Notes: generated from the letters alone by a model not told the origin. 64,000 nucleotides of DNA from Gordonia crocea (GCF_009932435.1 NZ_BJOU01000001.1:1736001-1800000), one strand, 5' to 3'; positions 1-9,403 are shown, numbered from the stretch's first letter. A program made the numbers and translations.

Positions 1-181
1 CGACCTCAAGCAACTGGCCGTCCAGACGGTGATCGCGCTGATCGCCCTGGCTTTCACCGGCGTGATGACGGCGCTCATCGTGTACGTCCTCAAGCCGCTC
101 GGCTGGCGGATCAGCGCCGAAGAGGAGATGACCGGTATCGACGAGTCGGCACACGCCGAGACCGCCTACGACTTGGCGTGA
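1..181 (+). CDS. amt: Ammonium transporter, C-terminal fragment (partial)
   Basis: The window opens inside this gene; the visible frame starts at base 2 and gives 59 codons before TGA. They encode one last hydrophobic helix followed by a short acidic cytosolic tail ending in ETAYDLA. The C-terminal helix-plus-tail arrangement, with the KPLGWRISAEEE motif, is typical of Amt/MEP ammonium channels, whose cytosolic tail contacts PII proteins. The assignment rests on that fragment and on glnB and glnD following directly, the conserved actinobacterial amt-glnB-glnD operon. The start and the pore residues lie outside the window. Confidence 0.85.
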   Translation, partial: DLKQLAVQTVIALIALAFTGVMTALIVYVLKPLGWRISAEEEMTGIDESAHAETAYDLA

Positions 182-562
<381 letters not shown>

Positions 563-598
563 GCCACGGGCCTACGGCGGAGTGGGGAGGCGCAACCG

Positions 599-2995
599 AT
601 GAGCGCGGAACCGACGATAAACCCGGCCGCCGACCTCACCCGCGCCCGAGCGGCACTGGTCGGCAACCCCCGCCTCGCCCCGGACAAGCGCCCGGTGCCC
701 GACGCAGCAGCACTGCGTCGGGCGCTGGGCGACCTGTTCGAACTGTGGCTGGCCGGTGCGGCCGGCCGCGCCGGGCTGACCGACGGCGGCGGGTTCGCCC
801 TGGTCGCGGTCGGAGGGCTGGCACGGGGGGAGATGCTGCCGTTTTCCGACCTGGACCTGGTGCTGCTGCATGACGGCGACCAGCCCGATCGGGTGCAGAA
901 GATCGCCGATCAACTCTGGTATCCGATCTGGGACGCCAGTATCGGCCTGGACCACAGTGTGCGGACGGTGCCCGAGGCGCTGCGCGTCGCGCAGGAGGAC
1001 CTGTCGGCGGCCCTGGGGCTGCTCGACGCCCGGCACATCGTCGGCGACGAGGACCTGTCGGACCTGCTGATCGGGGAGATCCGCCGGCAGTGGCGCAAGG
1101 AGGCACCCCGACGGCTGCCACAGCTGATCGAGCACGCCGAAGTCCGCTGGTCGCGGGCCGGCGAGGTCGCCCACCGCAGCGAACCCGACGTGAAGAACGG
1201 CCGCGGCGGGTTGCGCGACGTGCAGCTGCTCAACGCTTTGGCGCTGGCGCATCTGACCGACGGGCTGCGACTGGCCGGCGACGACGCGCCCGGCGGCGGC
1301 CTCGGTATCGCTTACCGGCGGCTGCTCGACGTCCGCACCGAACTGCACCGCGTCGCCGGGCGCGGCCGCGAGCAACTGCGCGCCCAGGACGCCGATGAGA
1401 TCGCCGCGGCGATGCACCTCGGCGACCGTTTCGCGCTGTCGCGGCTGATTTCCGACGAGGCGCGCACCATCAGCTACGCCGTCGACGTCGGGCTGCGCAC
1501 CGCGCGGGGTGCGGTTCCGCGCCGCGGCCTGTCGGTGCGCGGCCTGCTCCCGGTCCGGCGCCCCCTCGACGAAGGGGTGGTCGAGCACGCCGGCGAGGTT
1601 GTCCTGGCCCGCGATGCGTTGCCCAGCCAGGACGCCGGGCTGGTCCTGCGTGTCGCCGCGGCGGCGGCGCGCAACGGGTTGCCGATCTCCAGTTCCACCC
1701 TGCACCGGTTGGCCGACTACTCCCCGGAGATCCGCGGGACGTGGCCGGGAACCGTCCGCGACAGCCTCCTGGACCTGTTGGCCGCCGGCAAGGCGATGCT
1801 GGGCCCGGTCGAGGCGCTCGACCGGATGGGGCTGTGGGGCCGGTTGTTCCCCGAGTGGGACTTCGTCCGCGACCTACCGCCGCGCGACGCCATCCACGCC
1901 TGGACGGTGGACCGCCACCTGCTGGAGGCGGTCGCCCATGCCGCACCGCTCACCACGCAGGTGTCCCGACCGGACCTGCTGCTGCTCAGCGCGCTGTTGC
2001 ACGACATCGGCAAGGGCCGCGGCGGCGACCACAGCGAGGTCGGCGCGCGGATGGCGCGGGTCATCGGCCAGCGCCTGGGATTGTGGCCCGGCGATGTGGA
2101 CATCGTGGCCGACGTCGTCACCCACCACCTGTTGCTGGCCCAGACCATTGCCCGGCGCGACGTCGACGACCCGGCCACCGCCGAGCGGGTGGCCTCGGCG
2201 ATCGGCGGCAACCCGGTGCTGTTGGAGATCCTCGGCGCGCTCGCCCAGGCCGACGCCCTCGCCACCGGGCCCGGTGTGTGGAGCGACTGGAAGCAGACGC
2301 TGACCACGCGGCTGGTCGGCAACACCGCGAAGATGATCGCCGGCCAGGAGGTCGTCGAACCCGAGCCGCTGTCGGCGGCGGAGATCGCGCGGTTCAGCGG
2401 CGACGAGGTCGTCGTCGAGATCGCGCCGACCGATCAGCTGCACCGCTTCGAAGTGACGATGAGCGCGCCGGATTCGCCGGGTCTGCTGGCGAGAATGGCC
2501 GGGGTGCTGGCCTTTTCCGATCTGCGGGTCCTGCGGGCCACCGTCCGCTCGGTCGGGGAGCGGGCGATCAACACGTTCACCGTCGCCCCGTTCTACGGCG
2601 ATCCGCCCGAGGCCGGACTGCTGCGGCAGCGACTGGTCGGCGTGCGGTCGGGATCGGTCGACTTGGAGGCGCGTCTCGCGTCGATGCGGGTCAGCACCAC
2701 CCCGGCCGCGTCGCGCGACGGTGTGCCCGCCCAGGCGGTGCCCGCGCCGCCGGTGGTGCGCTGGGTCGACGACAGCGTGGCGACGATGGAGGTCCGGGCG
2801 ACCGACCGGCCGGGGTTGCTCTCCACGGTGGCCTCGGTCGTCGAGCGCAACGGCGGGTCGATCCGCTGGGCGTCGGCGACCACCCTCGGCGGCACCGTCG
2901 TGGACACCTTTGCGCTCACGTGGGAGTCGACCCTCGACGACCGGCGCCGCCGACTCGTCCTCGAGCAGGTCCGCGGGGCCTGTGCGAGTGCCTGA
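599..2995 (+). CDS. glnD: PII nucleotidyltransferase (GlnD)
   Basis: A 798-residue bifunctional enzyme that modifies and demodifies PII according to glutamine. Domains in order: a nucleotidyltransferase core with GLARGEMLPFSDLDLVLL at about 73-90 (the S-D-L-D metal site), a PII-UTase linker domain, an HD hydrolase domain with HDIGKGRGGDHSEVG near residue 467, and two C-terminal ACT domains (about 618-690 and 729-798) for glutamine sensing. The start ATG has a GGGGAGG site. The family is often called uridylyltransferase, but actinobacterial members act as adenylyltransferases on PII; that specificity is inferred from relatives. Third gene of the amt-glnB-glnD operon. Confidence 0.96.
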   Translation: MSAEPTINPAADLTRARAALVGNPRLAPDKRPVPDAAALRRALGDLFELWLAGAAGRAGLTDGGGFALVAVGGLARGEMLPFSDLDLVLLHDGDQPDRVQKIADQLWYPIWDASIGLDHSVRTVPEALRVAQEDLSAALGLLDARHIVGDEDLSDLLIGEIRRQWRKEAPRRLPQLIEHAEVRWSRAGEVAHRSEPDVKNGRGGLRDVQLLNALALAHLTDGLRLAGDDAPGGGLGIAYRRLLDVRTELHRVAGRGREQLRAQDADEIAAAMHLGDRFALSRLISDEARTISYAVDVGLRTARGAVPRRGLSVRGLLPVRRPLDEGVVEHAGEVVLARDALPSQDAGLVLRVAAAAARNGLPISSSTLHRLADYSPEIRGTWPGTVRDSLLDLLAAGKAMLGPVEALDRMGLWGRLFPEWDFVRDLPPRDAIHAWTVDRHLLEAVAHAAPLTTQVSRPDLLLLSALLHDIGKGRGGDHSEVGARMARVIGQRLGLWPGDVDIVADVVTHHLLLAQTIARRDVDDPATAERVASAIGGNPVLLEILGALAQADALATGPGVWSDWKQTLTTRLVGNTAKMIAGQEVVEPEPLSAAEIARFSGDEVVVEIAPTDQLHRFEVTMSAPDSPGLLARMAGVLAFSDLRVLRATVRSVGERAINTFTVAPFYGDPPEAGLLRQRLVGVRSGSVDLEARLASMRVSTTPAASRDGVPAQAVPAPPVVRWVDDSVATMEVRATDRPGLLSTVASVVERNGGSIRWASATTLGGTVVDTFALTWESTLDDRRRRLVLEQVRGACASA

Positions 2996-3039
2996 ATGCC
3001 CGCCGGGCCGCCGTCGGCGAATGTGAAAGACTGGACGCC

Positions 3040-4608
3040 ATGTTCGACTCACTGTCTGACCGGTTGACCGGTGCCCTCAAAGACCTGCGCGGCAAGGGCC
3101 GCCTGACCGACGCCGACATCGACGCGACCGCCCGGGAGATCCGTCTCGCGCTGCTGGAGGCCGACGTCGCGCTGCCGGTGGTCCGGACCTTCATCGACCG
3201 GGTCAAGACCCGGGCGAAGGGTGCCGAGGTCTCCGGCGCGCTGAATCCGGCGCAGCAGGTCGTCAAGATCGTCAACGAGGAACTCGTCGGGATCCTCGGC
3301 GGCGAGACCCGGCGGATCGCGCGGGCCAAGAACCCGCCGACGGTCATCATGCTCGCCGGCCTGCAGGGTGCGGGTAAGACGACGCTGGCCGGAAAGCTGG
3401 CGAAATGGCTCGGCAAGCAGGGGCACACCCCATTGCTGGTGGCCTGTGACCTGCAGCGGCCCGGCGCGGTCAGCCAGCTCCAAGTTGTCGGGGAGCGCGC
3501 CGGCGTGCCGGTGTACGCGCCGCACCCGGGCACCAGCGTCGGCGGCGAGGGCGAGATGGGCGTCTCGGCCGGCGACCCGGTCGAAGTGGCACGCGGCGGT
3601 GTCGAGCATGCCAAGGCCAGCCACTTCGACACCGTCATCATCGACACCGCCGGCCGCCTCGGCGTCGACGACGAGCTGATGCGCCAGGCCGCGGACGTGC
3701 GTGCCGCCACCAACCCCGACGAAGTCTTGTTCGTCGTCGACGCCATGATCGGCCAGGACGCGGTCACGACTGCGCAGGCCTTCGCCGACGGTGTCGGCTT
3801 CACCGGCGTCGTACTCACCAAGCTCGACGGCGACGCCCGCGGCGGTGCCGCGCTGAGCGTCCGCGAGGTCACCGGGCAGCCGATCCTCTTCGCCTCCAGC
3901 GGCGAGAAGCTCGAGGATTTCGACGTCTTCCACCCCGACCGGATGGCCAGCCGCATCCTCGGCATGGGCGACGTGCTCTCCCTGATCGAGCAGGCCGAGG
4001 AGCACTGGGACGCCCAGCAGGCCGAAGAGGCCGCCACCAAGATCATGGGTGGCGAGCTGACGCTGGAGGACTTCCTGCAGCAGATGCTGATGATCCGCAA
4101 GATGGGGCCGATCGGGAACCTGCTCGGGATGCTGCCCGGCGCCGGTCAGATGAAGGAAGCCCTCGCGCAGGTCGACGACTCCCAACTGGACCGGGTGCAG
4201 GCGATCATCCGCGGGATGACCCCGGCCGAGCGCGCCGACCCGAAGATCATCAACGGCTCGCGCCGGCTGCGCATCGCCAACGGCTCCGGCGTCTCGGTGT
4301 CGGAGGTCAACCAGCTCGTCGACCGGTTCTTCGAGGCGCGCAAGCAAATGGCCGCGATGACCGGCCGCATGGCCGGCCCCGGCGGCGGCCGCAAGAACAC
4401 CAAGCGCAAGGGCAAGAAGGGCAAGAAGGTGCGTGGCCGCGGTCCGACGCCGCCCAAGGTGCGCGGCGGGTTCCCGGGGATGCCCCCGGGTGCGTTCCCC
4501 GGCGGGATGCCCGACCTCTCGTCGATGCCGCCCGGGCTCGACGAGTTGCCGCCCGGCCTGGCCGACATCGACTTCTCCCAGTTCGACCCGAACGGCAAGA
4601 AGAAGTAG
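3040..4608 (+). CDS. ffh: Signal recognition particle GTPase Ffh (SRP54)
   Basis: Binds 4.5S RNA and signal sequences and delivers ribosomes to the membrane with FtsY. The 522 residues contain the N domain, the G domain with P-loop GLQGAGKTT (106-114), DTAGRLGVDD (about 202-211) and TKLDGDARGG (about 260-269), and a Met-rich M domain containing LEDFLQQMLMIRKMGPIGNL. A basic KNTKRKGKKGKK stretch leads into a Pro/Gly/Met-rich tail ending PNGKKK, longer than in enterobacteria. The open frame extends far upstream through glnD in another frame, but the ATG at 3040 starts MFDSLSDRL, the usual Ffh N-terminus. An AAGACT hexamer lies 7 nt before the ATG, so a leaderless transcript is possible. Confidence 0.97.
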   Translation: MFDSLSDRLTGALKDLRGKGRLTDADIDATAREIRLALLEADVALPVVRTFIDRVKTRAKGAEVSGALNPAQQVVKIVNEELVGILGGETRRIARAKNPPTVIMLAGLQGAGKTTLAGKLAKWLGKQGHTPLLVACDLQRPGAVSQLQVVGERAGVPVYAPHPGTSVGGEGEMGVSAGDPVEVARGGVEHAKASHFDTVIIDTAGRLGVDDELMRQAADVRAATNPDEVLFVVDAMIGQDAVTTAQAFADGVGFTGVVLTKLDGDARGGAALSVREVTGQPILFASSGEKLEDFDVFHPDRMASRILGMGDVLSLIEQAEEHWDAQQAEEAATKIMGGELTLEDFLQQMLMIRKMGPIGNLLGMLPGAGQMKEALAQVDDSQLDRVQAIIRGMTPAERADPKIINGSRRLRIANGSGVSVSEVNQLVDRFFEARKQMAAMTGRMAGPGGGRKNTKRKGKKGKKVRGRGPTPPKVRGGFPGMPPGAFPGGMPDLSSMPPGLDELPPGLADIDFSQFDPNGKKK

Positions 4609-4614
4609 GGCCTC

Positions 4615-5700
4615 ATGGCCGGTGACGAGGTGTTGCACGTCGGTGGCCGCGACGGCATCACCGGTGAGCGGATCGACCGGTGGATTGTCGACGGCATGTT
4701 CGTCAGCGAACCGGTGTCGGGAGCGCTCACCGTCGCCGACGACGGATGGCTGCTGCCCGGGCTGGTCGACGCCCACAACCACGTCGGCATCGCGCCGGGG
4801 CTCGGCGTCACGGTGGAACAGGCCCGGGCCTACGCCTACGCCGACGTCGCAGCCGGGACGACGCTGATCCGCGAGGTCGGCTCCCCGTTGGACACCCATC
4901 CGCTCGACGCGGATCCGCGGTGCCCGCAGTTCATCCGGTCGGGGCGCCACATCGCCCGGCCCAAGCGCTACCTGCGCGACTACGGTGTCGACCTCGACGA
5001 CCCCGACGAACTCGCCGCCGAAGTCGCCCGCCAGGCGCGCGCCGGGGATGGCTGGGTGAAGATCGTCGGCGACTGGATCGACCGCGACGCCGGCGACCTC
5101 GCCCCGCTCTGGACCCGGGCGCAACTGGATGCGGCGGTCGCCGCCGCCCACGACGCGGGCGCGAAGATCACCGCACACGTCTTCGGGTTCGACGCACTGC
5201 CCGACCTCATCGGCGCCGGGTTCGACTGCCTCGAACACGGCACCGGCCTGACCCCGGACCTGATCGACGATATGGTGGGCCGCGGGATCGCGCTCGTGCC
5301 GACGATGATCCAGATCGAGAACTTCCCGGGCATCGCCGACGGGGCCGACCGCTTTCCGGCCTACCAGGCCACCATGCGCGCGCTCTACGACCGGGCCGGC
5401 GCCGTGATGGCCGCCGCGCGCGAGGCCGGGGTGGCGATCTACGCGGGCACCGACGCGGGTGGGTTCATCGGGCACGGGCGGATCGTCGACGAGATCGAGG
5501 CGCTCGTGGGCCTGGGCATGCCGGTTGTCGACGCCCTCGCCGCGGCGAGCACGGCCGCGCGGCGGTGGTTGGGGGCGGGGGTCTTCGACGCGGGGGATCG
5601 CGCCGATGTCCTCATCCTCGACGCCGACCCCCGAGAGGACCTGTCGACGCTGCGCCGACCGCGCGAGATCATCTGCGGCGGAGTTCCGGTCAGCGGCTAG
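4615..5700 (+). CDS. Amidohydrolase family metal-dependent hydrolase
   Basis: A 361-residue protein of the imidazolonepropionase/prolidase-like branch of the amidohydrolase superfamily. Visible metal-site motifs: VDAHNHVG (HxH on strand 1, about 52-59), the candidate lysine in GWVKIVGDW, histidines in KITAHVFG and CLEHGTGL, and the strand-8 aspartate in YAGTDAGG. A C-terminal DRADVLILDADP segment completes the small beta-sandwich domain. It starts 6 bp after ffh, so it is probably in the same transcript; a homologue follows ffh in M. tuberculosis (Rv2915c). The substrate cannot be read from sequence. Confidence 0.85.
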   Translation: MAGDEVLHVGGRDGITGERIDRWIVDGMFVSEPVSGALTVADDGWLLPGLVDAHNHVGIAPGLGVTVEQARAYAYADVAAGTTLIREVGSPLDTHPLDADPRCPQFIRSGRHIARPKRYLRDYGVDLDDPDELAAEVARQARAGDGWVKIVGDWIDRDAGDLAPLWTRAQLDAAVAAAHDAGAKITAHVFGFDALPDLIGAGFDCLEHGTGLTPDLIDDMVGRGIALVPTMIQIENFPGIADGADRFPAYQATMRALYDRAGAVMAAAREAGVAIYAGTDAGGFIGHGRIVDEIEALVGLGMPVVDALAAASTAARRWLGAGVFDAGDRADVLILDADPREDLSTLRRPREIICGGVPVSG

Positions 5701-5730
5701 CCGAGGCCGTGTCAGTAGAGCGGGTCCCGG

Positions 5731-7401
5731 TCAGAAGGGCGGGTCGCCGTCGGTCTCGCAGGGCTGTTCGCGCCGGCGTCGCAGATCACGCTCCTCGGCC
5801 AGGGCCTCCTCGGCGAGTCGTCGTCGGCGGTTGGCCTGGCGTTCGAATCGTCGACGGGCGTGTTTGGCCCGAGTCCGATCGCGGGGTGGGCGATGTCGCT
5901 GCTGGTCGTCCGCGGTGTTCGGGCCGGTGGCCGCGGGTTGGTGCCAGCGGATCATGTCGAGGCCGGGGAACAGCGCGGAATTGGTTTCCGCGGGGCCGGG
6001 GAAGTGGAGTCCTTCGGGGGAGACGACCTCGGAGACCAGGCGGCCAGTGCCGTCGCGATACTGGTCGTCGATCCAGCCGCTGCCGAAAGTCTTGAGGTTG
6101 TGGTGCATGCGGCACTTGGCGGCCAGCCCGTCGGGCGTGGTCTGCCCTCCGGCGGCCGGGTCGGCGTGGTCGTACTCGGCGACATGGTCGATGTCGCAGC
6201 GCCATGCCGGTCGGTCGCAGCCGGGGATCGTGCAGTAGCCGTCGCGAGCGCGAACGAACGTGTTCAGTGCCGTCGACGGACGGTACGGATCGGAGGGCAG
6301 GTGCGTCGGCAGGGACGTACCCGTTTTATCGCCCGACGCCGGATTGAGGTCTCGGACGGTGGTGTCATCGCGGGCAAGCAGGTCACGCAGGTGGGCGGCG
6401 GAGATGACGCCGTGGCCGTCCATGAACGCCGGCTCGTCGTTGCGGCCGTCGACCGTGGCCCGGTCGGCGATCACGTGCACGAGCACCCGACCCGTGGCGA
6501 CTTCCCGATCCCGGTGTTCTGCGACCCACTGTGCCAGGGCGTCGGGCTCGGGGATATCGGCGGTGCAGTCGTCGGTGCCGCAGTCGCATTCGAAGCGCGA
6601 TCCACTCATCAGTGCAAACAGGGCATCGCAGCGTCGGGCCGATTCGCTGCGCGGATCCTTGCCGCAGACCCGATCGGCGAGGAGGAACACGGTGCCCAGG
6701 GCAATGTTCGCATCCTGGGCGGTCATCGTCGCACCAAGGGTCGCTATGCCGTCCGCGCCGGGGAGGATCCAGACCGTCCGGGCCTCCTTGGCGTTCTCGT
6801 GGCGGCGGCGCACCGCGTCGGGGTCGTGCCGGAAGATGATGCGGTCGATGAGGTCGGTCAACCGCTTGTTGGACCAGGTGCCGGTACGGGAACGCAGCGC
6901 TGCGGCCACATGACGGTCGATCGTCTCGGACCAGTCCTGGCCGTCAATCAGCTCGGTGCGGGACACCGCCAACCGGAATTGTCTGGGGCTGATGATCCCC
7001 TCGCGCAGGCAGCGCCCGATGGCCGGGATGCGGTCGCGCATCGCGATTGCCTCCGCCAGCCACCTGTCGCCCTGATTCTGGGTGATGCCCCGGCTCATGG
7101 CGATGCGGGCGGCCGCCTGGGTTTCGATGTCGAGCATCCGAACCCCGCGCGCCGACGCCTCCGGCTTGCCGATGGCCACCAACCGCGAGTGCATGGCGCC
7201 GATTTCGCGGTATTCGATCCAGGCGAGCATCGCGTTGGCCTTGCCGGTGTGCGCGAGAACATCGACCGTCCACTGGGGATCGCCCACCGTCAGGGAAGCA
7301 GCCGGCCCGACCGCCTGGGCGCGAGTGCTCCAGTGCGCTTCGTCGTCCCACGAGTCGGGGTCGTCCCACGGACGTGGATTGTCCCGAGTGTCGGTGTTCA
7401 T
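5731..7401 (-). CDS. DUF222 / HNH endonuclease domain protein (13E12 family)
   Basis: A 556-residue protein with an N-terminal DUF222 region and an HNH nuclease module near residues 385-440: CTIPGCDRPAWRCDIDHV followed by the C-x-x-H-H element AAKCRMHHNLKT. The two cysteine pairs and the DxDH core suggest an intact zinc-stabilised nuclease. The C-terminus is long, basic and Arg-rich. This family is multicopy in mycobacteria and relatives and is often found in accessory spots; here it breaks the ffh-to-rpsP block and lies on the opposite strand. Its promoter is leaderless and contains a GAAC-N4-GTTC palindrome, so DNA-damage control by LexA is likely. The biological target is unknown. Confidence 0.9.
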   Translation of the reverse strand: MNTDTRDNPRPWDDPDSWDDEAHWSTRAQAVGPAASLTVGDPQWTVDVLAHTGKANAMLAWIEYREIGAMHSRLVAIGKPEASARGVRMLDIETQAAARIAMSRGITQNQGDRWLAEAIAMRDRIPAIGRCLREGIISPRQFRLAVSRTELIDGQDWSETIDRHVAAALRSRTGTWSNKRLTDLIDRIIFRHDPDAVRRRHENAKEARTVWILPGADGIATLGATMTAQDANIALGTVFLLADRVCGKDPRSESARRCDALFALMSGSRFECDCGTDDCTADIPEPDALAQWVAEHRDREVATGRVLVHVIADRATVDGRNDEPAFMDGHGVISAAHLRDLLARDDTTVRDLNPASGDKTGTSLPTHLPSDPYRPSTALNTFVRARDGYCTIPGCDRPAWRCDIDHVAEYDHADPAAGGQTTPDGLAAKCRMHHNLKTFGSGWIDDQYRDGTGRLVSEVVSPEGLHFPGPAETNSALFPGLDMIRWHQPAATGPNTADDQQRHRPPRDRTRAKHARRRFERQANRRRRLAEEALAEERDLRRRREQPCETDGDPPF

Positions 7402-7407
7402 GCCCCA

Positions 7408-7436
7408 ATTCTACTGGAACAGGTGTTCTAAGGCAA
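7408..7436 (-). promoter_or_regulatory. Promoter with LexA/SOS-type operator for the HNH gene
   Basis: On the minus strand a -35 TTGCCT (7436-7431), a 17-nt spacer and a -10 TAGAAT (7413-7408) end 6 nt before the ATG at 7401, so the mRNA should be leaderless. The spacer holds GAACAGGTGTTC (7417-7428), a GAAC-N4-GTTC palindrome matching the core of the mycobacterial SOS box (TCGAAC-N4-GTTCGA). A repressor bound there would block both promoter elements. Confidence 0.75.
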
Positions 7437-7450
7437 GGGGAAATCGGCGG

Positions 7451-7768
7451 TCATCGGCGCGGCACCAGGATGAGGGTCGACGGGTTGGTCGAACCGGTGT
7501 AGGACTGTGTGCCGACGTACCCGTTGCCCTGCTGGCGGAAGTAGATCCACGACCAGGTGCTCTCGTACCCGACCACGATGCCGCCGTCGGCGGTGGGGAG
7601 GACCGACCAGGCGCAATCGGCGGTGTTCTGCGTCGACAGTGCTCCGTTGCGACACACCGTCACCGGCGTCCTCGTCGCCGGCAGCATGCCGTAGGGCCCG
7701 TTGGACTTCGAGATCATCGTGTATTTCCCGGGGCGGAGCTGGGCGTCGGCGTGGCCCGCGCCGACCAC
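7451..7768 (-). CDS. Small exported protein of unknown function; start uncertain
   Basis: The mature region of about 100 residues begins [13 protein letters not shown], has two cysteines (TVCRNG and ADCAWS) that could form a disulfide, and is rich in aromatic, Gly, Ser and Thr residues, like small secreted actinobacterial proteins. The earliest ordinary start codon in frame is GTG at 7768, which leaves only part of a signal peptide. The in-frame codons just upstream read [22 protein letters not shown], a good hydrophobic core plus AxA cleavage site, yet no ATG, GTG or TTG was found in that frame for some 60 codons upstream. Either a rare start is used or the 5' end has decayed. Family not recognised. 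Confidence 0.5.
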   Translation of the reverse strand: MVGAGHADAQLRPGKYTMISKSNGPYGMLPATRTPVTVCRNGALSTQNTADCAWSVLPTADGGIVVGYESTWSWIYFRQQGNGYVGTQSYTGSTNPSTLILVPRR

Positions 7769-7804
7769 GGCGGTCCCGAGGGCGGCGATGAGGATCAGGG
7801 TGGC

Positions 7805-7840
7805 AGTGACGAGAGGGCGGGTGAGGGCGAGAGGGCGGGT
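7805..7840 (+). repeat. Direct duplication of an 18-bp unit
   Basis: Two adjacent copies of an 18-bp unit (minus strand CCCTCACCCGCCCTCTCG) lie in the putative signal-peptide region of the small exported protein. Eighteen is a multiple of three, so the duplication keeps the frame and adds six residues (LTRPLA-type). Confidence 0.7.
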
Positions 7841-7913
7841 GAGGGATGGACAGCAGTATCCGCCGGTCGCAGCCCGGGCAGACCGAAACCGGACAGATTC
7901 GGTGCGCGGTGTT

Positions 7914-7942
7914 TTGGATCGGCGCGGCGCAGGTGGCAGAAT
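7914..7942 (+). promoter_or_regulatory. Probable promoter of the rpsP operon
   Basis: TTGGAT (7914-7919), a 17-nt spacer and CAGAAT (7937-7942) precede rpsP. Transcription would start near 7949, giving a leader of roughly 115 nt. The hexamers are near-consensus for an actinobacterial housekeeping promoter; no start-site data are available. Confidence 0.5.
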
Positions 7943-8063
7943 GAAACGTCGGTTCGCCGGACCCGGTTACGCACCGACCGGCGGTCACACCGAATCAAGC
8001 GCAAAACCGGATTCGCACAAGGGGTGCGGATCGCTGAATTGCGCAGTGACCATTGAAGGAAAC

Positions 8064-8621
8064 ATGTCTGTCAAGATCAAGCTTGCCCGCCTGGGCAAGA
8101 TCCGCCAGCCCCAGTACCGCATCGTCGTCGCCGACGCCCGCACGCGCCGCAACGGCCGCGTGATCGAGACCATCGGCAAGTACCACCCCAAGGAAGACCC
8201 CTCGTTCATCGAGGTGGACTCCGAGCGTGCCCAGTACTGGCTCGGCGTCGGCGCCCAGCCGACTGAGCCCGTCGCTGCGATCCTCAAGATCACCGGTGAC
8301 TGGCAGAAGTTCAAGGGCCTGCCGGGCGCCGAGGGCACCCTGAAGGTGGCCGAGCCGAAGCCGAGCAAGCAGGACCTGTTCAACGCCGCGCTCGCCGCTG
8401 CGGACAACGAGCCCGCCGTCGAGGCCACCACGCCGAAGAAGAAGGCCGCGGCGAAGAAGAAGGCCGAGAAGGACGAGGCCGCTCAGGAGAGCGCCGACGC
8501 CGCCGAGGCCGCCGCCGCCCCGGAAACCGCCGAGCCGGAGACCGAGGCCGTCAAGCAGGACCTCGCCGACGACGGTGAGACCGTCGCCGAGGCCGTCGCC
8601 GACGCCGAGGAGAAGGCGTGA
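8064..8621 (+). CDS. rpsP: 30S ribosomal protein S16
   Basis: The first 85 or so residues, starting [20 protein letters not shown], are canonical bS16 of the small-subunit body. The ATG at 8064 has a GAAGGA site; the frame runs open upstream but the conserved N-terminus fixes this start. At 185 residues it is about twice the usual length, because of a C-terminal tail rich in Ala, Lys and Glu ([17 protein letters not shown], then acidic). Such tails occur in actinobacterial S16 and probably lie on the ribosome surface. The last four bases overlap khpA, which implies translational coupling in rpsP-khpA-rimM-trmD. Confidence 0.98.
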   Translation: MSVKIKLARLGKIRQPQYRIVVADARTRRNGRVIETIGKYHPKEDPSFIEVDSERAQYWLGVGAQPTEPVAAILKITGDWQKFKGLPGAEGTLKVAEPKPSKQDLFNAALAAADNEPAVEATTPKKKAAAKKKAEKDEAAQESADAAEAAAAPETAEPETEAVKQDLADDGETVAEAVADAEEKA

Positions 8622-8863
8622 GCGTCGTCGTCGCCGACGCCGTCGAACACCTCGTTCGCGGTATCGTCGCCAACCCCGACGACGTGCGCGTCGAGCTGCT
8701 CTCGGGCGGCCGCGGCGGGCGTCTGATCGAGGTGCACGTGAACCCCGAGGACCTGGGCAAGGTCATCGGGCGCAACGGCCGCACCGCGACCGCGCTGCGC
8801 ACCCTGGTGTCCGGCATCGGGGGACGCGGACTGCGCGTCGACATCGTCGACACCGACCGCTGA
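8618..8863 (+). CDS. khpA: KH-domain RNA-binding protein KhpA (YlqC family)
   Basis: An 81-residue single KH domain with the GxxG-type loop in [18 protein letters not shown]. The GTG start overlaps the rpsP stop as GTGA. In Firmicutes KhpA pairs with KhpB/EloR to affect cell division and mRNA; in Actinobacteria the role is less defined, but the position between rpsP and rimM is strongly conserved (Rv2908c). An RNA-binding role is secure; the specific targets are not. Confidence 0.92.
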   Translation: MSVVVADAVEHLVRGIVANPDDVRVELLSGGRGGRLIEVHVNPEDLGKVIGRNGRTATALRTLVSGIGGRGLRVDIVDTDR

Positions 8864-8882
8864 GAAAGACCGGGGTGTCCGC

Positions 8883-9401
8883 GTGGACCTGGTAATCGGC
8901 CGCGTCGTCAAACCCCACGGGGTGCGCGGCGAACTCGTCGTCGACGTGCGCACCGATGAACCCGATCTGCGGTTCGCCCCCGGGACCTCGGTGCGCGGCC
9001 TGCTGCCGCGCGCGAAGGGCACCCGGACGTTCACCGTCACAGCCGCCCGGAATCATTCCGGGCGGCTGTTGGTGTCGCTGGAGGGCGTGGCCGGCCGCGA
9101 CGCCGCCGACGAATTGCGCGGCGTGCTGTTCGTCATCGACGCCGCCGACGTCGACTCCGGCGACGACCCCGACGAGTTCTACGACCACGAGCTGGCCGGG
9201 CTGCCGGTCCGCACCCGCGACGGCGAGGAGGTCGGGACGGTACGCGAGGTCATCCACCTGCCCGCGTCGGACCTGTTGGCGGTGACCGCCGCCGACGACG
9301 GCCGCGAGATCCTGATTCCCTTCGTCCGCGAGATCGTCCCGGAGGTCTCGCGCGGCGACGGCATCGTCATCGACCCGCCCGACGGGCTGTTGGAGGGATA
9401 G
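8883..9401 (+). CDS. rimM: 16S rRNA maturation factor RimM
   Basis: A 172-residue 30S assembly factor that binds uS19 and assists 16S rRNA 3'-domain folding. The N-terminal RimM barrel starts [20 protein letters not shown] and the C-terminal PRC-barrel contains [21 protein letters not shown] and [18 protein letters not shown]. The start is GTG at 8883. It follows khpA by 19 bp and precedes trmD by 2 bp. Confidence 0.96.
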   Translation: MDLVIGRVVKPHGVRGELVVDVRTDEPDLRFAPGTSVRGLLPRAKGTRTFTVTAARNHSGRLLVSLEGVAGRDAADELRGVLFVIDAADVDSGDDPDEFYDHELAGLPVRTRDGEEVGTVREVIHLPASDLLAVTAADDGREILIPFVREIVPEVSRGDGIVIDPPDGLLEG

Positions 9402-9403
9402 TC

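Noticed and set aside
3049-5475. An 800-codon antisense open frame opposite ffh and the amidohydrolase
   Set aside because: Shadow of two well-supported genes; composition follows the third-codon GC bias of the + strand genes.
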